Numbered from the stretch's first letter, positions 29,941-42,219 are shown. The stretch: DNA of 64,000 bases from Patiria miniata (GCF_015706575.1 NW_024037056.1:16419405-16483404), one strand, 5' to 3'. Numbers and translations are program-made. The notes: generated by a model from the letters alone, not told the origin.

Positions 29941-31975
29941 ATGGCGGCGTCCAGGTACAGAAAATTTCTTCGTCTGATCGAAGAGTGGCCGGTAGATTCC
30001 AGTAAAAAGGGCCGCGATTTAGCAACGCATATTCGACAGCGTGTGGCCAAGGAGTTTTCCCGTGGAGAAAATACAAAAGTAAGTTGTTGAAATAATGTTT
30101 TCCGACTGAAATACTTGTACTTGTACTTGTAGGCCTAATTAATTGTGAATGATTGACTGAGTGAGTGTGTGCGACTGCGAGTACAGTAGTACGTCATTCC
30201 CTGGGCCCTATCCTACTGTTGACTGTGTCGGGTTTTTTTTACGCAGGGGCTATTGTTTTGGCAGCCGTAACGCATTTCCCATTTTCTATCGTTACGGTAG
30301 ACTGCAACTTTTATAAAAACATGACAAGAAAATATAAAATTAGAAGGAAAAAGTGAATTTGAACGTTATGAAATTCGGACTTTATTTCCTTTTTAAAAAA
30401 ATCCTCCAAAGCCTCAGGTTAGAAAAGGAAAAAAATTCGAGTGCAAAACTAAGATTCTAACCCGCAACCTCGCAGTGCAAAATCCTAACCTCTATCGACT
30501 GAGCTGTTGCACTGCTCGCTAAAACGTGTGGAAACAAATAATTATATACCTGCGTGCGTATCAATAAAGTATCGTAGAGGGCGCAAAACAACGACTGCCG
30601 TAACGATAGCCACTTCGTTTTTTTTAACGTGCAGTGGCTATCGTTACAACAACCATTATATAATTTTCAATACTATCGTTACGGCATTGTAAGAACACAG
30701 TGTGAATGTATCAGAATTGCAACTCAACATGCTCAACTGCCCAATCAACCAGTCCAGAGTGAGAATGCTTACTGGTAGCTTGATTGGTTTCAGCCGTCCG
30801 TTTCACATTTGATTATGAGCTGGGGATCCAGGTTCAAAACCCCTGCCACGAACCTCTGCCGCGCTACTCAATTTGTATATATATATATTTTTTTTTAGAT
30901 AGGTAGGCTATATAACTTTTAGGTTCTAATCAAACTGTTGATTTCATTTTCTTCTTTCAAATCAGTGGTTTGAAGGATTTGTTTAATATAAAGGGAAATA
31001 AAGTCCTAGAACAATTTGGTTGATAGTCTGGTTCCAACAGCCAAAGATTGTGATGTTGAATACTATTATGTCAGGGAACCAGACAGTTCTTCTGTAACGA
31101 TAGCAGTTGAAAGTGGCGTTACGGCTGCCGTAACAATAGCCACTGCATGTTTCAACTTATGTCAGTCGTCATTCCTGCATTCTGTTCAGAATTATTTTTT
31201 TACGAGCTTTTTTGTTTCTAATTTGCAGATTGACGAAAAAAGTTGTGACAAGAAGTATGAAGCATTGACGCGAATTCATAAAGACTTTTACAGACAGAAG
31301 GTAAGTATAAATTGCATTTTGTAGGCCCTACCAAATAAGTTGGGAGAGGTGTGGATTTTAGAACCCCGCTTGTTGTGTAAAGAGAAAAAAATCCACTTTT
31401 TAACTTTTGATGTTACAATTTTGCTTCTCATTTTGCAGTACCCGAGAATGCACGACACATCAGCTACAGGGTCGAGTGCTGAAGACTGCCACAGAGTTAT
31501 GGCCTCCGGTAAATTTCTCCCCCTTTAGTTCATTTGATCTACTGGCCTAGCTATGAAAATGAGTGGGACTCGAACCTACAACCTCCTGCTTACTAGTGCA
31601 GACGTCTTACCACTCTACCACAGAGCTTGCCAGGGTCGGCTGACTGGTTCGAATCTGATATATATGGAATTTGTGTCATGGAGATGTAAATTAGACAATG
31701 GTGACCCTTTAGAAAGACTTTGCAATTCTCAATTCAAAACTGTAGCATAACATTTCATTATGAAGGTGTTACTTCGAAAAGTTGCTAAAAATGCTTGTTA
31801 AAAAGAAGAAAAAATCATCTTTGGAGAGAGATTTAGGAGTTATTATCAAAATAAATTTTCACTGACTGCAATCTTGTTTTTTACAGACACAATTGATGAG
31901 ATGAACGAATTAAACAAAAGCATCTGGACGAGGTTCAAGGAGTCACTCGGTGGCAACAAGGAAGGATCAAGATAA
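29941..31975 (+). CDS. UQCC2: Ubiquinol-cytochrome c reductase complex assembly factor 2
   Basis: Four exons (29941-30078, 31229-31300, 31439-31508, 31887-31975) total 369 nt, or 122 aa plus stop, close to the 126 aa of the vertebrate protein. The N-terminus [19 protein letters not shown] and the block [16 protein letters not shown] match UQCC2 (mitochondrial nucleoid factor 1). Later parts are [10 protein letters not shown] and [20 protein letters not shown]2 works with UQCC1 in the mitochondrion to stabilise newly made cytochrome b for complex III. All introns have GT-AG borders; they contain short inverted CGTAACGATAG repeats and a SINE. Confidence 0.93.
31561..31662 (-). mobile_element. 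tRNA-derived SINE, family A, in UQCC2 intron 3
   Basis: Read on the minus strand it has GTGGTAGAGTGGTAAGACG, TGCACTAGTAAGCAGG and GGTTCGAGTCCCAC, matching the element at 8128 including the leader. A 3' fragment of a related element is at 42983-43020 (minus). Confidence 0.75.
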
Positions 31976-33285
31976 CAACTACGACAGTCCCATAAATGTA
32001 TGGGATGGAAAATTCAGTTGATAATATTCATGTATACGACCTGTCATCACAAAAGGAATTTAAATTGGACTTTAAGCTCATTTTGTGGTGAGAGGTCACG
32101 ACTATTTGATCAATTAAAATGGAAGTAGGATACAATGCAAGACTGCTCTGAATGCTGTGTACTGGCACATAGAATGATTTTCTTTTTACAAGAGGGTTAT
32201 TTACTTGCATGCTAGATTTGTGAATTTGACAACGACTGATAAGAAGTTGAAGAAAAAAACGATGGGGCAAGCCTAGTAAAACTTGTCCATTAGACTGCAA
32301 CAAAATGTTATTCAATTGATTCAGAATGGCTATTCACTGGAAGTCTTTCATGCATCTCGTAAACAGAGTGTGCCAGATTTAGCCCATTTATTTGGTTTAA
32401 AGGGTAATCCTACGAGATAGCACTGCCCGGCTGTCTTAACATGCCTACAACCAGTCAAACTGACAAGTGACAGTCACTCAGTCAGTCAGTCGGTTAGTCA
32501 TTTGCGTGGAAAGAGTACACTAGGCTGCACTTCGGGACCGGCTTTTATTTTAAAGCTCAGGATCTCCCTTTTGAGCGGTTTAAGCTGTGCATGTTTTATG
32601 GTGTAAATCGAGGACACATATGTAAAGCAGTACCATACTAATGGGAGCTTTTGCAAAAATAAATATAAGCAAAATACATATATTAACAAAAGATCGAAGG
32701 TGAGGAACAATAGAAATCCTCGATTTATACCATAAACAATTATGTATGTTTTTGTATGTATATAAAATAAAATGTTATAATAAAGTGAATGTTAATAACT
32801 GTAAATTACAATCCACTTATGAGTTCTCAGATTGTTTTGACTTGAAAGTGTAATTTGCGTAAAATGGCGCATAAAAGGGCAAGCGTATATTGGCTTCAGT
32901 AGTTGATAAACGTAATTACATGTATTTCAATCCTTGGCCAAAGTGGTCTTTGTTTTCTGTATACATGTAGTATCCTACTAAACAAAAGTATAGAACAAGA
33001 AGAAAGTAATATCATTATGTTAATGCGTGCATTAATTAAAATGTCGGCATTGCGTTTATCGTACCGGTACATTATTAAATGAAACGTCTGCACTGCGTGT
33101 TTAGGACTTTGTGTAGTCGGACTAAAGTTGCCTGATTTGTAAACTGAAATAATGCTTTACGAAAAATAAAGTGATGTTTAAAATTGGCAGTTCCGTCTAC
33201 GTTCATGAAGCATTAAATATAAGGAAGTCCTGAAACTTTTTTACTTTATAGGTCCCCGGAATGATACAGAAGTGGGCCTATTTAC

Positions 33286-33922
33286 CTTTCATAAGGGAAT
33301 AAATGTGTGCTCCGGAGGTTTTTATCACTCTGTTTAATACCACTTAGAGTCTGGGTGCTGATAATTACCCGAGCCGGAGGCGAGGGTAATTATCAGCACC
33401 CAGACTCTAAGTGGTATTAAACAGAGTGATAAATACCGACGGAGTACATATTTATTCCCATTCATAAATACCTTTTCGGTAAAAAAAAATCATATAATTC
33501 GTTCAAAACATCCCGATTTTGTTCAACAAATTCACTTTATGCTTTTTGAAACATCCCTCCTGCAAAATAATGGAGTGTTCAGCTGGCGAGTAAGATGAAA
33601 ACAACCCTTTTATGGAGATTGACGCGCGCGTATCATGTTCTACGCGATGTCGCGCAGAACGCACCTGGCGCGTTGCGTTTTGAATTTAGAACTATAAAAT
33701 TCGAACTCCCTGGTAGTGTTGCGCATGCCTACGTGAGGATTGTGAACGTTCAACCAATGAAACGATAAGAGGCACTGAATTTTTAGGAGTCCACATTTTA
33801 TTGTGACACTGGAAAAGTGTTTAAGACCAGCTAGCCATGTCTTTATCATCCGTTTAATACCGGCCACGTGACGGGCTCTCGACCAATAGGAATGGCTAAA
33901 CTGTCTGAGGTATTTATGAATA
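33286..33922. mobile_element. Large fold-back element, GGGAATAAAT family
   Basis: The left part (33296-33462) is a hairpin with arms of about 80 bp around GAGCCGGAGGCGAG, pairing GTTTAATACCACTTAGAGTC with its inverse. The right part ends CCACGTGACGGGCTCTCGAC, then GGTATTTATGAATA. The same start and end occur at 58186-58630, and the right end alone at 8745-8825. Confidence 0.7.
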
Positions 33923-35364
33923 CAATTTCATCTATAGAATGCCATGCAGCTTCTGCGCTACGGATGCCTCTGTATGGCATAGTTGACACCTTTTACCGCT
34001 CAAAATATTAGAAGAATTCCCCTCATTTACACTGTACAATTTCCATTGTCGGTTATGCTCTAACTGTCACGGAAACTGATATGTAAGAAGAAAAAAATAC
34101 ATTAATCACGCACAATACATTAGAATAGCGGCAGATTATAGTGACTAAATACACTCGTTGGAGACAGGCCTACATAATGAATCGGCATTGTACATTGTAC
34201 ACGGAATTTACGCCACGTAATTTTCTGGCATAGAGCCAGTTGCCTGCGAACATCATGTAGGCTATAATGTTGCGCAGTCACTCGTGACATGAACAATTCG
34301 TATGTGTACTGTCCCCATTATATTGTTCGATGACTGGTATCGCTAGTTTTAAGTATCGAAGTACATGTAATCTAGTTTACCTTTACCTGCAAAACTCCGA
34401 TTATAAGCGCGATTGCTATACCAACAGTGCCATAATAATACTTTTTTTTAGTGTGATGTATCAGAGCCACCATGCACAAACTTGCTGACTCAAACTTCTG
34501 GAATTCCTTTGTTTGATAACATATTCTTTGTTGGGGCCAATCGCATGCGATATAATCGCTGTATTGTAATCAGAGAAAGTCTCGTTGAAAGCTCACCTAC
34601 CAGTTTGAAATGCTCGCCGTGACGTTTTACCTAACTGTTGTTGGTGACCAGATACCATGTCCGTCATAATATAGGTACATGTTAGGGTCTATGAAAAGAC
34701 ACGTAGGTAAATGCAGCAAAACAGGTATTCGGGATTTCCCAAGGTACATTGTGGCGAAGTGACTAACCACTTATTTTCAGCCACAACTTCGGTATTGCGC
34801 AACTTGTTCCGTGTACATACGTCATCTTGTTGGCTGTGTTGTTCCCCTTTCCGTTTTGGGGTTTGTTTTTATTTTGGTTTTGCAACTGAAATAGTGCAGT
34901 TGGTACTCCGCCGTCTATGCTTTGGCAGGAACCGCCGGACACGACACGACAATCGGCATCCTGCGCTCACGGTACCATTTTCTGTGCTGTGATAGTGGAT
35001 TTTACTACGCGTGTTTCAACTCGTTAATCTACCAAAAGATGTGATTATGCTACAAAGGCCGCAGAACATCGTTCGGTCACTGACGGCGGTAAGCTGTAAC
35101 GCTTTTTTTATCATCTTGTCTGAATCTAACGAACTATTAGATTGATTTAATTTTTCATTTTTTTAAGCTCATGCATGCAGGAAAACATTGGAATGTTTTT
35201 AAGTAAGATTTGAAACTTTGCATGGCGGTAAAGTGCAAACTATAATGGAAGTTTGCGGTAACAGCAGATGTGGTAAGAACTCTTTTGAGAAGATGTGTGG
35301 TTCTGAAAAGAACCGGTTGGTTGTGAACTTGATGTTCCGATCAGTAAGCAGAGCTTATACCTCT

Positions 35365-35380
35365 GGTTCTTTTCAGAACC
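35365..35380 (+). other. Histone-type 3' stem-loop, perfect consensus
   Basis: GGTTCTTTTCAGAACC fits the replication-dependent histone mRNA stem-loop consensus GGYYYTHHTHARRRCC at every position. No histone gene is nearby. An inverted copy is at 35299-35314, and variants AGTTCTTTTCAGAACT and TGTTCTTATCAGAACA are at 36742-36757 and 36690-36705. Confidence 0.6.
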
Positions 35381-36610
35381 ATTCTCTTAGTTGAGAAATT
35401 ATTCGCACATGGTGTTTCCTCAAACCTTCATTATTTAGTATCTCCACCAGCATGCAAAGCCTCAAATCTTACTTAAGCTCGTTTTGACTAATGGGCAAAA
35501 ATGCAGTGATGAGCACTCTCTTGTGCTAAATGAAGAGCAATCAAATGATGAGATATATAGGCTTTTGTAGATCGCTATCCACCCACCACTCCTGCCAAAT
35601 TAAAAAAAAAATCGGACGGTCGATATGGAGATAACGATGGGGGCACCTTGTGCCCTCTCATCAGTAGGGTTAACGTGTGAAACGGTACCTTCTTTTAAAA
35701 GACATGTTTAAGCTACTCATTAGAAAAGGCTATCATTTAATATTTTTAGACATGAAAAAAAAACAATTAGAGGTGGGAAAACATTCATTGACACCTCGTT
35801 TTGCCACCTTAGATGGTAATTAACAAGTACCAACATCTGGTCCAGCCGATGGACTACAGGTACAAAAAATGTTGTTTTTTGGTGGTGCACAAATCATTTT
35901 GCAGTTCATGCATATGCCTACATTGGATTATTATTTGTCCATTACATCTTGAGAAATTTGAACAACACCGGAACATCACCATCTCAGGACACTGCACAGA
36001 GATACAATATGTATTTACTACCTTGTTAGTTCTTTGAAGTCTAATTTTGCGGTAAATTGGCCGAAGTAATTGGCTGAATAGCTGAATGAATTCGTTTGGT
36101 ATCTCTCGCAGATGACCAGTGCCTGTTTCATTGGTGCCGCTAGGATTGTGTACAATCCACATCAACAAGGTAAAGAAAACCCTTTTTGGTTTCATTTTTT
36201 TAAATCAGTTATGGAATGTTCACGCCCTCATGTGGGGAATTTGAAAAGGCACATTTGCTTTTCATGCATTTTGTTCGTTTATAATTACACCACTCAAAAT
36301 CCAAAGAAGAATGTTTAAAACCTAAAGTTTCAGCTCAGCAGATATTACACTTTTCGAGAAAACAATGAAAACCATGCGTGACAGCCTTCACAAAACACGA
36401 TTTCGCCAATAACACTCTAAAAAAATGAATTATTGGAGATCACCTACATTTCTTGAAAATGACGGCATGCCGGACAGAATAATTTCACGGTGTGTTTAGT
36501 TCTAGTCAGGCTAGCTATAAGTCAGCAAGTTGAACATTTTTAATAATAAGTCTTTAGGTTACTTTTGGGATAAATGCGAATGACCCTATATATATATATA
36601 TGTCTTTAAT

Positions 36611-36656
36611 GGTCTCCTGACGATGACTAGAGCAGGCTAGCCCAAACGTTGAGACC
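36611..36656 (+). ncRNA. Degenerate hammerhead ribozyme motif
   Basis: Order is GGTCTC (stem I), CTGACGA, a short CTAG/CTAG stem II with loop AGCAGG, CAAAC where GAAAC is expected, GTT, then GAGACC closing stem I. This is the layout of the minimal type I hammerheads known in Penelope-like retroelements. The GAAA to CAAA change should abolish cleavage. Confidence 0.5.
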
Positions 36657-38401
36657 AAAGACAAGTTCTTTCAAAACTTAAAGCAGGACTGTTCTTATCA
36701 GAACAAAAATTACTCAGCAAAACTTGATAATAAGCAGGACAAGTTCTTTTCAGAACTAAATATCTTCTAAGCAGTTATTACCATATGGTGTTACCGCAAA
36801 CCGAAACGATACCGATAGAGTTAATTACATTTGAAGGTGAAAGTTAAAATGTAATGCTCTGCGAATATAAACATGTGGGCGTAAAGGTTGTGGAGGCGTT
36901 TTTGTTGTAAATTTACGGGACTTTCCTCGGATTTTCCCTAACTTTGCATTGTCGGTTGTCAGCCGTGGCCCCCATTGAACACATGGCCTTGAAATCACAA
37001 AGAGCCGGTAGTGAGCCTCACTGTACAGTTTGCATGATAGTGCATGACGCTTCACGATTTTGTATACAAAGTAATATTGGCTTTCTTTCGTAGGCCTGTA
37101 AATTGCAAAATGATTTAAGTGTTTCACGTTCCGAGATTTACAGTATAAAAACATGTACATGTAGTAACCCCAATCATCGATCTCACAGTCCACAATGACA
37201 ACGAAAGTAGTGTTGTTTTGGACAGCACATCTCATTTTGTAGTGAACAAAGGCAACATTAATTAGATACACAGTGAGATTTGATTGTTTTGTTAGTCAGC
37301 TTGACTCGGTCAGCCATGATTGCAGTGGTATGCAACTAATATAAGACCTTAATTACGATGAAGCTATTTTTGATCGTGTTCCCTGACTGTATTTTATAAA
37401 TTGTAAACTGTTGAATGGGATGGTGCCAGACTATTTATGCGTTCCAAGCCGTACTTTCAATTTTTTTTATATTAAATTGTGGCTTAAAACATTAGGGTAT
37501 GTTTAATTACACATTTTAAATTATTCATGACAGGGCAGACTGGTATTAAGTTGTAATTAACTTATTTCCTTGTTGTCATTCTATTCGCAAGTCCCAAAAA
37601 ATGAAGATTTTACCTCGTTTTCAATTTAATATGGCCGACTCGTGAATAAAGCATATACCATATCACGTGATGAAAATTCATATACACTGACAAGTTCAAA
37701 AATTTAAAGCTGATCCATCAAGTGTCATATGTGCGTCGTGCTATCTCTTAATTGACTCACTCACTGACTGGCATTGGTGATCCGGGCAGTGCTATCGTAT
37801 AGAATCACCCATAACGCTTAGATGAATGAAAAGATCAGAACTGACGCTCAATATACATGTATGTTACAGAGTGAAGCACCACTCTTTTAAAGAGCCAAAC
37901 GGGGACAACTCTTTTTGAGTGTTTTGCTCCCACTCTTTCATAGTGAAGTTTGCATCTTTTGAAGTGGTTTTTCAATGTGACCCATATAGTGACAACCACT
38001 CTAAAATCGGAGTGCATTAATTTCAGCTATTTTTAAAGAAGGGGAAAATGTCGAGTATTTTTTTTTTTTTTTACAGTCTTTCACGTTCAGAGAATGCATG
38101 AAAAGACTTCTGTGAATAGCATTCCGTGAAAAGCTGTGAATAGCATTCTGTGCTCTCTGAGACAATCTTTACTGTCGGCTTGCCTATAGTATAAACAAAG
38201 CGTGATATCATTATGTTACAGACCTATTGCTTGTATGATCAACTCCTAGTGTTGTCTTATTGGCTTTGGTCATAATATTTCAACACCCTCATATCTCATT
38301 AACATCGTGCCGTTTAAAAGCTGCAAAAAAATAGAAGTAGAATGCATGAAGTGTTGCCCTTTTTGCTGGATCGAACTTCTTTTGCCCTCCGTTAGGCGAC
38401 A

Positions 38402-39443
38402 ATAGAGGGCGCCCTCCCGACAGACTGCTTAATGACGTTGCTAAGGAAATCGTAAGTGACTGGAGGAGGCTGGGGATTGATCTTGGCCTCAGTCGGGCAA
38501 CCATTGCCAACATTGAAAGACTACCCAACAAAGACGAACAAGACAAAGCGTTTGAGGTAAGGATGATTTGTAAAACTTTGAAGAATTGGAAAGGACAGGA
38601 ACGGCAAGAATGTCACCGAGTAGGGCAAGTTCTGCCATATACAGCGTGTCCCCAAAATGTAACAGTCTTTTTTCTGAGGAAACTATTTTCTAGATGATGG
38701 AGTGTTTCCTTACCCTTGGCAGGATTTTTGTGATTTGGACCTTTTGTTTAAAAGTTACGGCAAAGCCTGTATAGACTTCAAAATCGGTTGGGCCACTTTT
38801 CAGATTATCTGGTATCTAATGAAAGGCATTCACTCATCGTCTTGGTATGTGAATGTCTTTCATCAGATACCAGATAATCTGAAAAGTGGCCCAACTTGGA
38901 CTTCAAGTGGCCTTTCATTGAATTAGTTGTATCTCTGGACTGGGGTGCCCAAGTGAGACGGGATGAAGACCATTGTGTAGAGTATTTGCTTTACCTTCAG
39001 ACTCTTATAGTTCTGCAAAAAGAGAGTGCTAGTATTTTTAATATTAATTATGGATTGACTGCTACATTTTTATTAACACACGCTGTGTAGAACCATATTC
39101 TGTTGCAGATTCCCATAACTTCAAATGAGTTCTAGCCGCTCTACCAACGTTTGCCGGTTTTCGTAATCAGAATGTTTGTGTCAAAAGGAACCGCCCCCCC
39201 CCCCCTGCTTTAAAATAAGCCTAGTTCTCTTTGTACATGACTGACCGACCGATGGTCTAAATCAATTGAATACAAATGTTGTGCACTCTCGGATCAGCTT
39301 TACTGTCTTGATTAAACCACAGATGTTGACAAGCTGGAAGCAGAAATTGAGAAATGGGGAGGACGGCTTCAGACTCCTAGTTGCCTCACTAAGCAAGTGG
39401 GAGCGAAACGACCTTGTCGAGATGGTTGAGAATGCATGTCTTG
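38402..39443 (+). CDS. Death domain of NLR-like receptor, two exons
   Basis: Exon A (about 38402-38556, start uncertain) reads RLLNDVAKEIVSDWRRLGID then LGLSRATIANIERLPNKDEQ. Exon B (39323-39443) continues MLTSWKQK, LLVASLSKWERNDLVEM. Together they show the death-domain pattern of W in helix 2, LGLS, and an LxxW late helix. Exon A ends in phase 0 (GAG/GTAAGG) and exon B in phase 1, joining the NACHT exon in frame. An acceptor for exon A could be at 38404 or 38434. The start codon lies upstream and was not found with confidence. Confidence 0.8.
38788..38894. repeat. Near-perfect hairpin in the death-domain intron
   Basis: TTGGGCCACTTTTCAGATTA... is mirrored by ...TAATCTGAAAAGTGGCCCAA with arms of about 46 bp and a loop of about 15 bp (centre 38841). 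It could be a small MITE or a hairpin-RNA source. Confidence 0.7.
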
Positions 39444-39536
39444 GTAAGAAACTTTTTTTTTGTTACATGAGCTAGTCTAAGCTATCTACCAAGAGTTTTT
39501 ATAAACAGTTTGTAAAATGGATCTTTTCAATTTTAG

Positions 39537-41883
39537 AGATGCCAGTGGTTAATCGTGATGACTTGGCAGCTCGCATCAGAGGGATGCTTAGATCTAAATA
39601 CTGCGGGCATCGTATCGTCACCACCTCCTCAAATGGCGAAGTAAAATTTGAATTGCCTAACATTTTCACTCCCCTGGAACTCACTAAGAAGGCAGTTGTG
39701 TCAACAAGACTAGGAGCACACATGGAGCTGCTTGACTTGAGAAACTCCGATGGGGACATGTACAAGCAAATCCTGGTCAGAGGACCGATGGGATGCGGGA
39801 AGACTGTTCTCTTGAAAGCCATTTCGCAGGATTGGTCTAAGCAAAATGCCAATCTTAGCAGCTCCGCCAGCATGTATGAGTTGATGTTTTCCATTGATCT
39901 CCGGGACGTCAGCGAAGCAGAAGACCTGGCCGATCATGTCTTTAAGCAGCTTCTGCCCGATGATATCACAGACCTGTCCAGTGACTCTCTCCGATCGTAT
40001 CTCGAGGATCCAGAGAAGCAGTCTAGAGTCGCTGTCCTCCTCGACGGGTTGGACCAACTCACCTGCTGCGGTAACAAACTCAGCTCTAAAGTGGTCCCCG
40101 AGTATTTCTACAAGCTGATCACGAAGAAGGTCCTGAGGGAGAGCTTGGTCATTGTGGCTTCCCGCACTCTGACGAAGAAGCTTCCCGACTCTTACCAAAT
40201 AGTAGACGTGGGGGGCCTCAGTAAAGAGGCTGTCACTACTTACGTCGAGAAGTTCTTCCAAGGGGATAGTGCAAAAGCGCACTATCTCCAGGATGTCCTA
40301 GTGAGCTACTCACCAGACCTGAGAGACTTCTCGACGAGCCCAAATATTGCCTGTGCTCTCTGTGAGCTGTTGAACTCTAAGGGTGAAAGGGGGTTTCCTA
40401 CGAAGTTAACATCGCTTTACGACAAGATATTTGAGGATATGATGAGGCAGTACCAGTCCGATATCTGCTTACACGGCAATGGTCCAATAAGATACTTGGC
40501 CAAAAGCGTCCTGAAATCTATGGATCTCGCGGACGTTTTCCCAACATTTCACAACCCAGTCCCAGTCAGAGACGAACAACTTGGAAGGTTCTTCCATGAC
40601 ATCGGGAAGGTGGCTTTACGGGGCCTTCTTGCCCACAGAGAGAATCAGGATTTTGAAGAATCCGACTTCGGGAGAGACACTCTGGCGATAGCCAGATCAG
40701 TTGGTCTTCTGGTAAAAGGCGATGAAACCTCTGCAGTTATCAGGTTTTGTCATCAAAGCATGCAGGAATACTGTGCGAGCAAATACTGTCAGAGCCTCGC
40801 CGCATCAAAGCCGACTAAATTTAGAAAGAAACTTTTGGAGAAAGACAGTTTGGTAGACCTTGTGAACCTGTACCGGTTTTGCTGCGGGGGAAGCGGGGAA
40901 AGCAGTGATCTTGTCATGAAGTTAGTCGTCCCATGTCTGGCTCAGAAAGAAGTAGCCGTCGGAAGCTGTCTGGAGGGAAGGGTGGCTCTGGCTTGCCTGA
41001 CTGAGTTCCACTCAGATGACTTCCTCCGGCATTTGGTGGGGTTCCTTACCAAAGAAGGTTCGATCAAAGTTGAGTACTCGTTCTCCGGCTCCTGCCTCCT
41101 GCGCGACTTATGCAGTGTTCTTGCCACAGCACATGGCAGAAAAGAATTCAGGCATAACCTAGAAAGTGTGCACACCTTGGATGTCAGTTGTAGGATGAAC
41201 ACCGGATGTATCAGGCGTATCGCAGAGATGGTAAGGCAACTGAGACATCTGCAAACAGTCAGTGTGGTCGACAATTCTAACCAAATCCCGTTTCAGCTGG
41301 ATACAGCTCTGAACGGTGAAAGAGTTGCTCTGCATCCGGTGAGTGAGCTGTCTTCAAGTCTGAGACGCCACCACCTCTCCAAGCTGACCGTTATCAACTG
41401 CGGCTTAGACTCCAGATGCCTGGCATCAGTGCTGAGCCAGCTGCCTGATTTGCAGTCCCTGGACCTGTCAAACAATCCAGGGATCATCTGGTCCCGGCTC
41501 CGGATGACTGCCCAACCTCCCAGGTTGACGACGTTGACTCTGAGGCAGTGCGGAATCAACAAAGACCAAGTAGGCAGCTTTGTCCAGTTTCTCCAACAGC
41601 AGCCGGATCTCGTAGAGCTTGATATTGACAGGAATGACCTGGACACGTCCGGTCTTGGCCTCATCCTGGACGCCCTCTGCGACATGGGGAAGCTCCAGAT
41701 TGTCTCTGCAGAAAGGAGGCGCTCGGACGGCATGCTGCTTCCTCACGACGAAACCGTGAGGATGCTAAGACGTTGCAGTACCCTGAAGGCGCTCAACGTG
41801 AGCAGATGGGAACCGATGGACGAAGACGCTGGAGCAGAGATGCTTGAAGCCGCAAGCAATCTGGATGACTTCCAGGCACTCAT
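39537..41883 (+). CDS. NACHT-LRR exon of death-domain receptor
   Basis: A large exon with acceptor TTTTAG at 39536 continues the death-domain reading frame and is open for about 780 codons. It contains a Walker A loop (VRGPMGCGKTVLL), a Walker B (VAVLLDGLDQL), a sensor-like IVASRTL, and a C-terminal set of ribonuclease-inhibitor-type LRRs (LQSLDLSNNPG, LTTLTLRQCGI, LVELDIDRNDL). This Death-NACHT-LRR layout is that of cytoplasmic innate sensors expanded in echinoderms and amphioxus. The frame would stop at 41887, but CTCAT/GTAAGT at 41884 is a strong donor, so splicing to a short terminal exon is likely. Confidence 0.9.
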
Positions 41884-42219
41884 GTAAGTTCATAGTACAA
41901 ACAACCCTTCTCTCATTCTAGAAAGTAAAGGTCCAATCACCACAAAGACATTACATCTTCCGGAGGCTATTATTTGAAGTCGAACGACCCTCAAACTTTC
42001 TACAGGAAATAAAAATGAATGACAAGATTCAGTTCAGTTTAATTAAACCCCTACGCATCATCGTATATGATTGTTATTTTCTTTGGCTGTATAATGGGAT
42101 CCCCCTTTCTAAAATGGGGGCTAACAGCGTGTTTTCTTACCATTTACTGATTGCATGACTGTATAAGGGCTAAATTGAAAAGAGGTCTACTTTTCTTTAA
42201 ATATTTTTTTTGTTTCCAG

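Larger units (their letters stand above)
35251..36801. mobile_element. Penelope-like relic with hammerhead and histone-type stem-loops
   Basis: The region is bounded by the perfect 13-bp inverted pair GTTTGCGGTAACA (35251) and TGTTACCGCAAAC (36789), inside longer related ends of about 65 bp. A further copy of the end lies at 35365-35430. Each end carries a hairpin of the type GGTTCTTTTCAGAACC. At 36611-36656 a hammerhead-like motif occurs. No reverse transcriptase frame remains. Assignment to Penelope-like elements rests on the hammerhead text and is inference. Confidence 0.5.
31976..38401. other. Repeat-rich intergenic region between UQCC2 and the NLR
   Basis: It holds the UQCC2 3' UTR, the CCTCGATTT repeat ends (32590-32740), the fold-back element 33286-33922 and the Penelope-like relic 35251-36801. 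A possible upstream exon reads MLQRPQNIVRSLTA/GTAAGC at 35047-35088, but its phase does not match the death-domain exon. Confidence 0.55.

Noticed and set aside
35047..35088. Candidate first exon of the NLR gene (MLQRPQNIVRSLTA then GTAAGC)
   Set aside because: The donor is good, but its phase (0) does not match any acceptor phase available at the death-domain exon, and a repeat relic lies between them. Kept only as a possibility.
35365..35380. End of a replication-dependent histone gene
   Set aside because: No histone reading frame exists upstream on either strand within several kilobases, and the hairpins occur as inverted repeat ends.
36611..36656. Active hammerhead ribozyme
   Set aside because: The invariant GAAA is CAAA and stem II has lost a pair, so self-cleavage is not expected from this copy.
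39710..41746. Long minus-strand ORFs opposite the NACHT-LRR exon
   Set aside because: They are shadows of the plus-strand exon, which has the Walker motifs, LRRs and matched splice phases.
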